From positions 1-46,521 of IMG/VR virus record IMGVR_UViG_3300042557_001300: 46,521 bases of DNA. One strand, given 5' to 3'. This stretch comes from a virus. Of the stretch, positions 33,222 through 41,642 are shown piece by piece. Below the pieces are notes generated by a model. The model was not told where the DNA came from. It saw only the letters and a program-made list of their open reading frames with translations, and did not search any database. Position numbers and translations under genes: made by a program. Position 1 is the first letter of the stretch. Every line of letters starts with the position of its first letter.

Positions 33222-35498
33222 CTATGCAGTTTGTGCGGCCATCGGGGGTCGGCCTGCGGGCCTTGCCGTTTTTTCAAGAATAGAACTACGGGTTTTAAGA
33301 TCATTAAGAGCCATCTGCTGACGAATAGTCTCCATCTTCTGTTGATGAGTTTCTTGGTTCATCATGCGCTTTTCCTGCATTTCTGCCAACTTGAGTTGCG
33401 CTTTTTGCATTTCCATCTCCATCTTGGGATCAATCTGTCCCTGTGGCTGTTGTCCAGCTTGCATAGCCTGTTCTTGTGCTTGGCTCTGTTGGGCCATCAT
33501 GCGGTTGATCACCTGTTGCTCAAGCTCATCGATATAAGCTGTGAGGTTTTGAAGTTGGCGCTTGAGTTCACGGACTTCTTGCGCCCGATAACTGTTGTTA
33601 GAGAAGAAGACAAGGTGTTCGGTCACATGGTCAGAAGCAGGGCGCAAGATCTGCATTGCCTGCTCGTCGGGAATTTGTTGTTGGCGATGGGCCTCAATGA
33701 TTTCGGCAATCATCGGGATATGGGCCTCAATATGCACCGCATGGTTCTGGCTATCGTGAACCATCTGCGGAATGCCCTGACGGAGGTTGCCATTCTCAAG
33801 GTTGGCGATATCAAAGTCCACCACACGGCGCGGGCCTTTATCGGAAACAAAGAGGTTAACCTTCTGCCAACCCACACCAGAGATGCCAGCAATGACGGAA
33901 CGCAGGGTGTTTTCTTTGCCCTTCTCGTCCATCAAGGAATAAAGCTCCATGAGTTGCTTGCTCGCCATTTCGGTCATAACGGGACTTCCATCACCCATGG
34001 CGCGGAATGCCGTGACCTTAAGGAATTGGCGCATACGCTCAATGGAGACTCCTCGACGCGCACAACGGCGGCGAAACTCAAGAGCAAGTTTCCCTCCCTT
34101 GTCATTGGCTGTAAGCAATGGATTAACAGCCCTGCGGTATTGCTCGGTCAAAAGCTTGTTGTAAGGAGTGTAGAAAAGCTCAAGTGCTGCGGCGTTGAGC
34201 GTGGACTCTTGACGGGCTTGCTGGACAACTTCCGTGGCAGAACGGGCTTGGCCGTCTGGAGTAGCTTGACGCGAACGATAGCTACCCGTGTTGTTCTGCA
34301 ACACTTGGCTCATCAAGTTGTAGACGGGAAGACCCTGAGTTGCCACAGCGGGAGGCTGAAGTTGGATCGGGGTCAGCCCACTAGGGATGAACGTATAAGG
34401 CCCGACCTCAATGTATTGAAAGTCTTGGATGGCTTCGGCGTCACCCTGCAATTGAATGAGTCCAGAGGTGATTGCGGCTTGGGCCGACTGACACAGAACG
34501 CGATTAGAGATCTGGATTTGGTTGTAGATCTTCTGCTTGAGTCCGCGAATCGTGTGGAAGGTTCCTTGTCCGACTCCGTAGGTGAAGATAACGAAGCATT
34601 GGTTCACGTTTCCATAGCGGGAATAACGCTCGTAGAGGAAGTCCGAAGAGTCGCGGGAGCCGATAAGCTGGGTGAACTTTCCGTCGAATTCGCGGTTGTA
34701 GCCATAGATTAGCTGGGCGCGGTGATAGGCCGATTCTCCAGCATAGAGGTCGTTTTCCTTGATTTCGCGTTCAAAGTCTTCCCAGTGGGCGGTGTAGTTC
34801 TTCCACTGATCCCGTTTGGTCGAAGCCTTCCAGATTGCCTGTTTAACTGCATTGAGATTCCAGCCCAGTTCTTTCGCGGCTTTAGGATTGCGGATGTATC
34901 GATAAAGCTCGCTCACGCTCATAGAGCGTTGGACGATGGCTACTTCGATGGACTCATCCGATACTTTGGTATCACGGGCTACCTTGAAGTCTTTGAGCCC
35001 GCAAGGCTCCCAGAAGATAGAGCGTTCATCGGGCCACATAGCGACCCCGACCCCGTCACCCACAAACTCGCGGGAAAGAAGCTGCATGTTGTAGGCATGG
35101 TCGCTCCATTCTTTAAGCATCCAATCAAATTCTTCAGAGATGATTTCGGAGTCCTCGTTGGAATCCCCATCATAGGATTCCATGATGACGTTGGCAATGC
35201 GAGGCACCCCGTTCTGGAGTTCGATATACGGGGCCAAGGCGGCTTCCATAATGGCATTTGCCTCTCCAAAGTTGGCATTTACCACATGGGTTAGCCCCTT
35301 ACTCTTTAGTTCTTCGGCATCGTAGGGAGCTTCTCCGTTGACCAAAGCTTGCGCCCGCGCCCGAAGATATGCCGCATCCTCATCTTGTTCGATATACTTG
35401 TTAGCGATTGCCACAAGGCTATCAGATGATTTGATGCGTTTTTTCGGAGGACTACCACTTTCGGGTAGATTTTCTAGTTCTGCGTTACCTGTTGCCAT
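33222..35498 (-). CDS. Portal protein
   Basis: The product has 758 residues from ATG 35498 (a TTG further upstream is in frame but lies over a TATAAT box). The sequence is helix-rich with an EIISEEFDWMLKEWSDHAYN segment, a long middle with GQGTFHTIRGLKQKIYNQIQISNRVLC, and a C-terminal Gln-rich helical region (QAQEQAMQAGQQPQGQIDPK, then EMEMQKAQLKLAEMQEK). The region YRSRQATPDGQARSATEVVQQARQE (about 400-425) is like the conserved stem/clip segment of podovirus portals. It forms the ring at one capsid vertex through which DNA is packaged and ejected. It is followed by the scaffold and capsid genes in the usual order. Confidence 0.85.
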   Translation of the reverse strand: MATGNAELENLPESGSPPKKRIKSSDSLVAIANKYIEQDEDAAYLRARAQALVNGEAPYDAEELKSKGLTHVVNANFGEANAIMEAALAPYIELQNGVPRIANVIMESYDGDSNEDSEIISEEFDWMLKEWSDHAYNMQLLSREFVGDGVGVAMWPDERSIFWEPCGLKDFKVARDTKVSDESIEVAIVQRSMSVSELYRYIRNPKAAKELGWNLNAVKQAIWKASTKRDQWKNYTAHWEDFEREIKENDLYAGESAYHRAQLIYGYNREFDGKFTQLIGSRDSSDFLYERYSRYGNVNQCFVIFTYGVGQGTFHTIRGLKQKIYNQIQISNRVLCQSAQAAITSGLIQLQGDAEAIQDFQYIEVGPYTFIPSGLTPIQLQPPAVATQGLPVYNLMSQVLQNNTGSYRSRQATPDGQARSATEVVQQARQESTLNAAALELFYTPYNKLLTEQYRRAVNPLLTANDKGGKLALEFRRRCARRGVSIERMRQFLKVTAFRAMGDGSPVMTEMASKQLMELYSLMDEKGKENTLRSVIAGISGVGWQKVNLFVSDKGPRRVVDFDIANLENGNLRQGIPQMVHDSQNHAVHIEAHIPMIAEIIEAHRQQQIPDEQAMQILRPASDHVTEHLVFFSNNSYRAQEVRELKRQLQNLTAYIDELEQQVINRMMAQQSQAQEQAMQAGQQPQGQIDPKMEMEMQKAQLKLAEMQEKRMMNQETHQQKMETIRQQMALNDLKTRSSILEKTARPAGRPPMAAQTA

Positions 35499-35522
35499 TA
35501 AAGTAGAAAGTGTAGATTGATT

Positions 35523-35528
35523 ATTATA
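35523..35528 (-). promoter_or_regulatory. Perfect TATAAT box upstream of the portal gene
   Basis: The minus strand reads TATAAT at 35528-35523, 24 bases before ATG 35498. No good -35 element lies at 16-18 bases, though TTGACT is present 3 bases upstream of it. This may be a promoter read by an activator-dependent polymerase; the evidence is weak. Confidence 0.3.
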
Positions 35529-35537
35529 TGAAGTCAA

Positions 35538-36884
35538 CTAGGAAGAAAAATTGGTAAATCCCGAAAGATCCACGGTCTGATATGTCTGTCCGCTTGGGCC
35601 AAGCGCATTGATTGTTGCCTGAATATTACTAAGAAATGAGGCATGAAGCTGGCCAGATGCTGGAAAATAATGATTACAGGTCAACACAAGATCATTGTTT
35701 ATAATGAAAAAATTTGGCAATCCGCTATCTCCACCCTGTATTCCAGAAGGTTCACCATTGTAGTTGGGGAGATCGTAATCTGGCGCAGCGGCTAAAAAGT
35801 TTTGAGGAATTCCAACAAAATCATATACTGGGCCAGATTGTGTTTTATAAAAATAGGCATACCTATTAGGGCGCTGAAGCGGCCAATCATTATCCCACCT
35901 ATAGTGACTACATGGTATGGTTGGAATATTTTTCATTGTAACGCTCGTTTCATTACCATTGTAATTATATCCAATAAAATTAACTGGCAAATAGTTGGAG
36001 AACGTTGATGGAAGAGTTTTGTATTTTTTAACAGTAGACGGCAATGCTTCTGAGAATTTAACAATTGCAATATCTGTTCCACGACCAAATTCCGAAAATT
36101 GAACTTGCATAACGGAAGCCACAGTTCTTGATACGGTTTGGTTGTTTGAGTCACAAAAATAATAAACATCTCCAACATATGGAGTATAATGATGTGCCCC
36201 TATGGCGTGGTATGGCGTTATAGCAACAACACTTCTAACTCCACCCACAGACCCAGACCTATTAACGCTTACACCAGAAAAATCAAGCGGATAGAGCCAG
36301 TGTCCAGTATTGCGAACAAATACATTATTAACAAAATCAAATGTTGAATAAATCGAATAGTGATTGGGTGGTTGCGTAGAGTTATCTGCATACTGTTGTG
36401 TTTGATTAAATATGTGATGAGCAAGAGATCCGCTAATAAAATTTTGGAACTCATTGAAAGTCGCGGTTTCTGCAAGGGTTTTTGTTTCTACTTTTTTAAG
36501 AACGGTTTCTCCACTTGTAAATACTGCGGATATTGCAGTTTCTCCAGTTGACTGGTATTCAAACAAATATTGATCAGATTCAGACTGTGATAATATTTCA
36601 TTATTTTTGCTAGAAATGTTATCTAATGCTGGAAATTTTTCTGGACGAATATTCACTAATACCCTGATATTTGTGGCAGATGTCGGATATGTATTCTGTA
36701 TATAGTTTGAATCCCCAATTGTAATTGGCGCGGAAGAGCCAGAAGAAATAGGAGTGTATTCTACCTCAAAATCAATATCAGCAGATCTATTAGCAACTGT
36801 TTGTTTTGCAAATTGTCTGGCAAAATTGGAAGTTGTTGCCAACCCGCAATCGATAGGATGATTTTTTGAAGGCTCTATGGCCAT
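35538..36884 (-). CDS. Trypsin-like (S1-fold) serine protease-domain virion protein
   Basis: The product has 448 residues. Residues 1-190 are a beta/linker domain. From about 220 a chymotrypsin-like domain can be read: VVAITPYHAIGAHHYTP (226-233; H232 in the 'AAHC' position, or H226), GRGTDIAIVKFSEALP (D271) and GIQGGDSGLPNFFI (nucleophile S387 in GDSG), with strand FIINNDLVLTCNHYF after it. This order and spacing fits the His-Asp-Ser triad of family S1. There is no signal peptide. It lies between portal and adhesin genes, so it may be a virion-borne protease cutting a host surface protein or a virion component. Starts at AUG preceded by GCGTAGTT. Function is inferred. Confidence 0.75.
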   Translation of the reverse strand: MAIEPSKNHPIDCGLATTSNFARQFAKQTVANRSADIDFEVEYTPISSGSSAPITIGDSNYIQNTYPTSATNIRVLVNIRPEKFPALDNISSKNNEILSQSESDQYLFEYQSTGETAISAVFTSGETVLKKVETKTLAETATFNEFQNFISGSLAHHIFNQTQQYADNSTQPPNHYSIYSTFDFVNNVFVRNTGHWLYPLDFSGVSVNRSGSVGGVRSVVAITPYHAIGAHHYTPYVGDVYYFCDSNNQTVSRTVASVMQVQFSEFGRGTDIAIVKFSEALPSTVKKYKTLPSTFSNYLPVNFIGYNYNGNETSVTMKNIPTIPCSHYRWDNDWPLQRPNRYAYFYKTQSGPVYDFVGIPQNFLAAAPDYDLPNYNGEPSGIQGGDSGLPNFFIINNDLVLTCNHYFPASGQLHASFLSNIQATINALGPSGQTYQTVDLSGFTNFSS

Positions 36885-36886
36885 AA

Positions 36887-38050
36887 CTACGCAATATCTA
36901 TTTCACATCCACGAACAAAACCAATCCATCTTAACGTTTTTTCAGAATCTCCAGTAACCTGAACTCTTAACTTGTCGGCTACATCATCAGCATCAATCAA
37001 AATATCATAAGCAGAATCCGACTCGCTATCGGTTCCAATTGTGGTTACAGATCCGATTAGTGATGTTGTGTTGTTAAGATTTTGAATTGCAAATTTTCTT
37101 GTGTAGTGAGCGTATTCTGTCGCGCTAGTTTCTTCAATGGCACATATATCTATCTCTCCAAAAAACGCCACATTATTAGGTATAGTTAGGAACGTATTAG
37201 TTTCTATCGCGAGTTCTGTCTGAGTTGAATTGGTGGTTCTGCCTTTTAAGATAAAAATAACAAATTGCGTTCTTTCTGCCGATCCAAAACCAGATATACT
37301 ACCAGTTGCTCCAAAAGCAAACATACTGCTTCTATCGCAATTACCAAGAAATCCAACGCTTCCAGAACCAGATATATTTGAGTTGTAACTAAATGAGTTT
37401 GCACCACTGACAGTTCTTGTTGTATTTGCTCCAAACAAACAAGAAAAATTGCCAGATACTGTACCAGATTGAGATGCGGCAATTAAAGAAAATGTAGATG
37501 TCGCCGTATTTGTTTGTCCAGATATGATTGAAGAAAAGTTACCAGAAGCTACTTGTGTTGCCTGTGATCTTTGTGCTTGCAGGTCTACAGCACCATTTCC
37601 TCGCGCATTTCCTGCGACAAATGGGCGACCTGGCCCCGACCCACCGCGATTATCTACATCATCTCCAAGATAAATATTACCAGCCAACGGAGTAGATTGA
37701 TTGGGTGGTAAACTATTCCTTAATGTTCCATCTAGCGGAAACCTTCCAACAGGAATGCCTCCTGCCGTGATTCCGTCACCAACCACAAGTTTCTTAAGAT
37801 CCGTCTCCCAGACAGGTTCACCTTCTAGCGGAGTAATAGCATTGACTTCTGCTGCTGTCCCGCGCCGAATTTGAAGGTTGGCGGGCTCTGTGATGTCTAC
37901 CCAGTCAGCATCTTTCCTTCCGTAGATAACTCCGTCTTCGGGAGCTTCGGCAAGGCCATCCCCAAAGCGCGGATCATCACCTTCCGCATAGGTGCCTGCG
38001 GTAGTGCCAGCTACTACTGGCTGGGGATAGAATGAAGAGAGGAGTGCCAT
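36887..38050 (-). CDS. Tail fibre with tropism-determinant-like N-domain and YadA-like repeats
   Basis: The product has 387 residues from ATG 38050. Residues about 55-100 have LQIRRGTAAEVNAITPLEGEP followed by ETDLKKLVVGDG, the N-terminal domain shared by phage adhesins of the major-tropism-determinant and hyaluronidase type. Residues about 140-250 hold YadA/peptidase-G2-like repeats (GAVDLQAQRSQATQVASG, then SGNFSC, SGANSF), a trimeric beta-roll. The C-terminal domain about 280-387 is beta-rich. It would attach the virion to the cell. It sits next to the serine protease gene, two bases from it. A G2-like intramolecular cleavage domain is possible but not shown. Confidence 0.7.
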   Translation of the reverse strand: MALLSSFYPQPVVAGTTAGTYAEGDDPRFGDGLAEAPEDGVIYGRKDADWVDITEPANLQIRRGTAAEVNAITPLEGEPVWETDLKKLVVGDGITAGGIPVGRFPLDGTLRNSLPPNQSTPLAGNIYLGDDVDNRGGSGPGRPFVAGNARGNGAVDLQAQRSQATQVASGNFSSIISGQTNTATSTFSLIAASQSGTVSGNFSCLFGANTTRTVSGANSFSYNSNISGSGSVGFLGNCDRSSMFAFGATGSISGFGSAERTQFVIFILKGRTTNSTQTELAIETNTFLTIPNNVAFFGEIDICAIEETSATEYAHYTRKFAIQNLNNTTSLIGSVTTIGTDSESDSAYDILIDADDVADKLRVQVTGDSEKTLRWIGFVRGCEIDIA

Positions 38051-38054
38051 AAGA

Positions 38055-38483
38055 TTATGCTTCGGGATTTTGCTGCAACCCCGCCACGGCCTCCGCGCTG
38101 GCCTCCGCAAATGTCGCCTGCGGCTGGCCGAAAGACTCCGCTGGTGCGGCCACGGGATTGAGCGCCCATGCCAACATGACACCTTCAAGCCATGTCTTCG
38201 CGGCGAGCATCTGCGGGCCGAGGGGTTTGCCTGCTTGGAGTAGCGCCATTTCAAGTCGCGCCAATGCTTGGATCTGATAAGGAGAAAAGTAAGCCGCCAC
38301 CGCTTCTTCGGCGGTGATCGGATCGCCCTGCGGTTGAGGCTCTGCCATCTGCCAATCGGAAAGCAGATCAGATTCTGCTACTGCGCGGGTGCCTGCGGGC
38401 GGCTTCCACCCCTGCGGCTGATCGGGGCGAACAAAGGTGACAACCTTGCCGTCTGATTCGCGGATGATGGCGAGTGAATTCAT
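38055..38483 (-). CDS. Small protein following the adhesin, possible fibre accessory or chaperone
   Basis: The product has 142 residues from ATG 38483, preceded by TTTTTGAT. An N-terminal beta part (AIIRESDGKVVTFVRP) is followed by helical Ala-rich regions (AEEAVAAYFSPYQIQALARLEMALLQAG, about 75-115). The position directly after a large glycine-rich fibre gene and the size match fibre-assembly chaperones or attachment proteins, but no family motif is seen. It is GC-rich like the adhesin and unlike the AT-rich genes to its left. Confidence 0.55.
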   Translation of the reverse strand: MNSLAIIRESDGKVVTFVRPDQPQGWKPPAGTRAVAESDLLSDWQMAEPQPQGDPITAEEAVAAYFSPYQIQALARLEMALLQAGKPLGPQMLAAKTWLEGVMLAWALNPVAAPAESFGQPQATFAEASAEAVAGLQQNPEA

Positions 38484-38484
38484 A

Positions 38485-41277
38485 TCAAAAACAATGTATG
38501 CGGACAAAGCCATCGCCGCCGTTGCCGCCAGCGCCACCTAAAAATCCAGAAAGCGCAGCACCGCCACCGCCGCCACCGCCGCCAAGCCCACCAGCGTTGT
38601 CTCCCGCTTGTGCGTCAGCAGTTATTGAGGCGTTGCCGCCCTTTGCGCCTGTGCCAATTTTTGGCGAGAGGCTGGGCAAAAGAAAAGATTCACGAACGTC
38701 TGTAAAGGAACTGCCCGACAGCGTTCCGCCATTAAATGCCGTTGGTGTCGCGTCGATGGAGCCGCCTGCTCGTCCGCCTTGCGTTGAGTTATTGTTTGCG
38801 CCGCCACCAGCGTTGCCAACCAAGCTGCCCGTAATTCCCGTGGCCCCGCTGCCCGCAGTCCCCAAAATGGTGGCTCCTGTTCCTGCCGTTCCTGCCGTTC
38901 CATTGGAGCCAAGAACGCCATTTTGCCCGCCCCCGCCAGCGCCTCCTGCCCCAAAAGAGGAGCTTGTCCGCAGCGTAATGTTTGGCGTGACCCAGCGCAC
39001 AGAAGTATTGCCGCCTGCCGTCCCAGTGAATCCATTGTTGACAGCAGGGCCACGGGCGGCTGCTCCTGCACCCCCCGCGCCGACGAGAACTTCAATCTGA
39101 TCTCCGCCCGTGATGCGCGTTATGAACGTGCCATATGCACCAGAACCGCCTCCTCCACCGCCGCTGCAAACAGTTCCAGATGCGCCAATTCGCCCACCCC
39201 CTCCGCCACCACCCGCGCCGATCATTGTGATGACTTGCATTGTAGACCATGACGGAATGTTCCAGACCCATGCGGAGCCAGAGCCGCCTGTGGCTCCAGA
39301 CGGGGCTGTGGCGTAGTAGAAGTCGTAGGCTTCGCTTTGCAAAGCGATGGTGCCAGAGGCATCTGGGATCGTGAGGGTTACGTCATCTGTAAGCTGCCCT
39401 TGAACATCTATTGTCGCAGTATATGGCCCTTGCTCGTCAACAAGTTTGGCGCTTGCCATAAGGATGTTGGCAAGCCCGCCGCCGTTTTGCTCGATACGGA
39501 CATTGGGGTTGCTGCCTTGCAAAAACATTTCGCCTTGGCGAAGACCAAGCAGCGCTTCATTGTTGCTTTCGTCCTGAACGGCAATGTAGGGAGTATCATT
39601 GCCGCCAGTATGTTGAAATGTTAGCTCTCCTGATTCAAATTCAATGATATCGCTTGATGCGCCGTTTAGCGAAACTAATGAAACATCATTGCCATCATTA
39701 ACAGCGAGTTGAGAAAAAGACGGAATTGGGTCTGATCCGCCCGCAACCCCGCCCGAAAGCGTGAAGCCCTCGCCGTTTTCGGGAATCTGCGACCCATCGC
39801 CCCAAATCAAAGTAGCTTGATTGGAGGGATTGGCCGAGTTCCACGCAGACAGGCGGTTAATTATCGACTGAGAGCCATTAAATGTAAGCGTGATGCTGTT
39901 GCCTGCGGTTCCAGCGGCGTTTGCGCGAACAAGAACGGGCGTGGACACCCCTTCGACTTGGACGCTGGAACTGGCCTTGACGCCCGCCGCATGGCTGGCC
40001 GCATGAGCCAGTGTTGAACTCGGCGTCCTCGCATCACTCAACCGCGCATCGTCGCCAGCGCAAAAGCTCCCTGCCGATGTGCCGAATGCGCCCGCCTCGA
40101 TGACGCCATTTGTGCCTGTCTTGAGCGGGAGGTTGGCGGTGGTGCCGATCTTGCCGTCATTTGAGAGGTTGCCGTGGGTGTGGGAGGCTTGCGCTGCGCC
40201 AATGTCTGCGGGGCCAACATTTTCGCCAATAAAAGTCGAAAGGGTGCGCCACGATGCTGTTCCATCGCCATCGCTTGCTAAAATGTCATCGGATTCCGCG
40301 CCTGTGGCGGCAAGCGCGGCGAGTTCGTGGGTGTGTGCCGTGGGGGTGCGGGCGTCTGTGACTTGGTCTGTATTTAGGAGCGTCCTTACACTACTAGCAC
40401 TTAGATCTTCGGGGTCGCCCGTGCCTGCGGTGGCCCGTCCTTTGATCGTGGCAGTCGCCATGTTGGCCAGCTTGGCGTTGGTCACTACATCATTGGCTAT
40501 TGTGGTCGCCCCGTCTCCGCTACTGGTTACCTCTCCGCTGTGATTGGGGTGGGTGTAGTTGTTGGCGTTGGCCGCGATCCCGTCCAGCTTGGTCTTATCC
40601 GCACTACTCATCGATCCCGCTGCTCCAGTAGTGGCCGCGCTGATGCTGATTGCGGGGATGGCCCCACCAGAAGAAGCGATAGGGGCGGTTCCCGTGACGC
40701 TGGTTACGCCAGTAGCTGGGGCTGCTCCCCATTCTGGTGCGGTGGAGGTGCTGTTTACTTTGAGGATCTGCCCTGCTGTGCCGATAGGAAGTCTCTCGTT
40801 GACTAGTGGGCCGCGATACAACATATCGCCTTGAGTAGTAAGTGAAAATTCTCCAGTTGCGTACCTTGGCAACACCTGCCATCCACGGGTGGCTCCTGTG
40901 TAGATTAGGGTGAAGTAGGCTCCCTCGACATTACAGACCAGATTCTCTTCTAGGCTTTCAATCCGAGATCCGTTGCGGGCAATCGTGAGAGGATTGGTGT
41001 CGAAGGTTTCGGAGAAGTCAAAGATGTCTACCGCATCACCATTGCTAGGGTTAAGTGGGAGGGTAAGAGTAAATGCGCCTCCAGAGGTGTCTGCCGCGAT
41101 TAGGTCTGCTGCTTCTAAGGTTCGGGCTGACGAGACTACGGTATAGTTGATGTCGGGCTGCGGGCCAGTCGGCCCTTGAGGGCCGCTCTCTATAATTTCA
41201 ATTGTTTCGTTTTCTTGGTTAAAAACCTCAACAATTTCAATTTCCCTCTCTGTGATCTCAATGACCTCTTGGCTCAT
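38485..41277 (-). CDS. Large tail fibre with glycine-rich tip
   Basis: The product has 930 residues. The N-terminal region has an acidic segment then a short collagen-like GPQGPTGPQ (about 32-40) and a beta-domain. The centre has typical phage-fibre motifs (DARTPTAHTHEL, CAGDDARLSDARTPSS). The C-terminal 200 residues (about 710-930) are extraordinarily Gly-rich, with runs such as GAGGGGGGGRIG and GGLGGGGGGGGAALSG. Such Gly-rich tips are known in phage adhesins that use polyglycine helices (S16 gp38-like) and in receptor-binding tips. It is the largest adhesin here. The downstream small gene lies two bases away; the upstream start overlaps the paralogous BppU-like gene by ATGA. Confidence 0.75.
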   Translation of the reverse strand: MSQEVIEITEREIEIVEVFNQENETIEIIESGPQGPTGPQPDINYTVVSSARTLEAADLIAADTSGGAFTLTLPLNPSNGDAVDIFDFSETFDTNPLTIARNGSRIESLEENLVCNVEGAYFTLIYTGATRGWQVLPRYATGEFSLTTQGDMLYRGPLVNERLPIGTAGQILKVNSTSTAPEWGAAPATGVTSVTGTAPIASSGGAIPAISISAATTGAAGSMSSADKTKLDGIAANANNYTHPNHSGEVTSSGDGATTIANDVVTNAKLANMATATIKGRATAGTGDPEDLSASSVRTLLNTDQVTDARTPTAHTHELAALAATGAESDDILASDGDGTASWRTLSTFIGENVGPADIGAAQASHTHGNLSNDGKIGTTANLPLKTGTNGVIEAGAFGTSAGSFCAGDDARLSDARTPSSTLAHAASHAAGVKASSSVQVEGVSTPVLVRANAAGTAGNSITLTFNGSQSIINRLSAWNSANPSNQATLIWGDGSQIPENGEGFTLSGGVAGGSDPIPSFSQLAVNDGNDVSLVSLNGASSDIIEFESGELTFQHTGGNDTPYIAVQDESNNEALLGLRQGEMFLQGSNPNVRIEQNGGGLANILMASAKLVDEQGPYTATIDVQGQLTDDVTLTIPDASGTIALQSEAYDFYYATAPSGATGGSGSAWVWNIPSWSTMQVITMIGAGGGGGGGRIGASGTVCSGGGGGGSGAYGTFITRITGGDQIEVLVGAGGAGAAARGPAVNNGFTGTAGGNTSVRWVTPNITLRTSSSFGAGGAGGGGQNGVLGSNGTAGTAGTGATILGTAGSGATGITGSLVGNAGGGANNNSTQGGRAGGSIDATPTAFNGGTLSGSSFTDVRESFLLPSLSPKIGTGAKGGNASITADAQAGDNAGGLGGGGGGGGAALSGFLGGAGGNGGDGFVRIHCF

Positions 41278-41642
41278 CGGGCGATCTCCTGATAGACCTT
41301 GGCTTTCCCAGTGGCAAATGCGATATAAGTATAGCCGAGGTAAAGTTCGATTTCATAGACGTTGTCGCCTGCTGTGAGGTTTGCGGCCTGTGTGGCGGTG
41401 ATTTCGATTTCGATGGTGCCCGCTGACCCGCCGAGGGTAATTCCGCTTCCAGAGGTCAATGTGAGCAAAGTGGCACTATCCTTGGCACACTCCCGAATAA
41501 CCATGTTGGCCCCGTAGCCCGAAAGATTGACTGGGACATTAGACTTCCCCTTACAAGACTTGGTCAGATAACGAAACTTCGCCGTCCATGTCTTCCCTTG
41601 GACGATTTCAACATCTCTCTCAAGTCTCCAGTAGTTGGTCAT
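41274..41642 (-). CDS. BppU-like small beta protein (paralogue 1)
   Basis: The product has 122 residues. The sequence has an opening 'VQGKTWTAKFRYL', then VPVNLSGYGANMVIRE, and GTIEIEITATQAANL with VYEIELYLG near the end. This matches a recurrent N-terminal domain of phage baseplate/fibre attachment proteins (BppU/DUF2479-like beta-sandwich). It is paralogous to 44224-44586. It overlaps both neighbours by ATGA: start against the long fibre gene and stop against the glycine-rich adhesin, so it probably connects these fibres to the virion. Confidence 0.65.
   Translation of the reverse strand: MTNYWRLERDVEIVQGKTWTAKFRYLTKSCKGKSNVPVNLSGYGANMVIRECAKDSATLLTLTSGSGITLGGSAGTIEIEITATQAANLTAGDNVYEIELYLGYTYIAFATGKAKVYQEIAR

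Noticed and set aside
33231-34712. Plus-strand open frame of 493 codons opposite the portal gene
   Set aside because: It is antisense to the portal; composition is Leu/His-rich and typical of a reverse-strand shadow.
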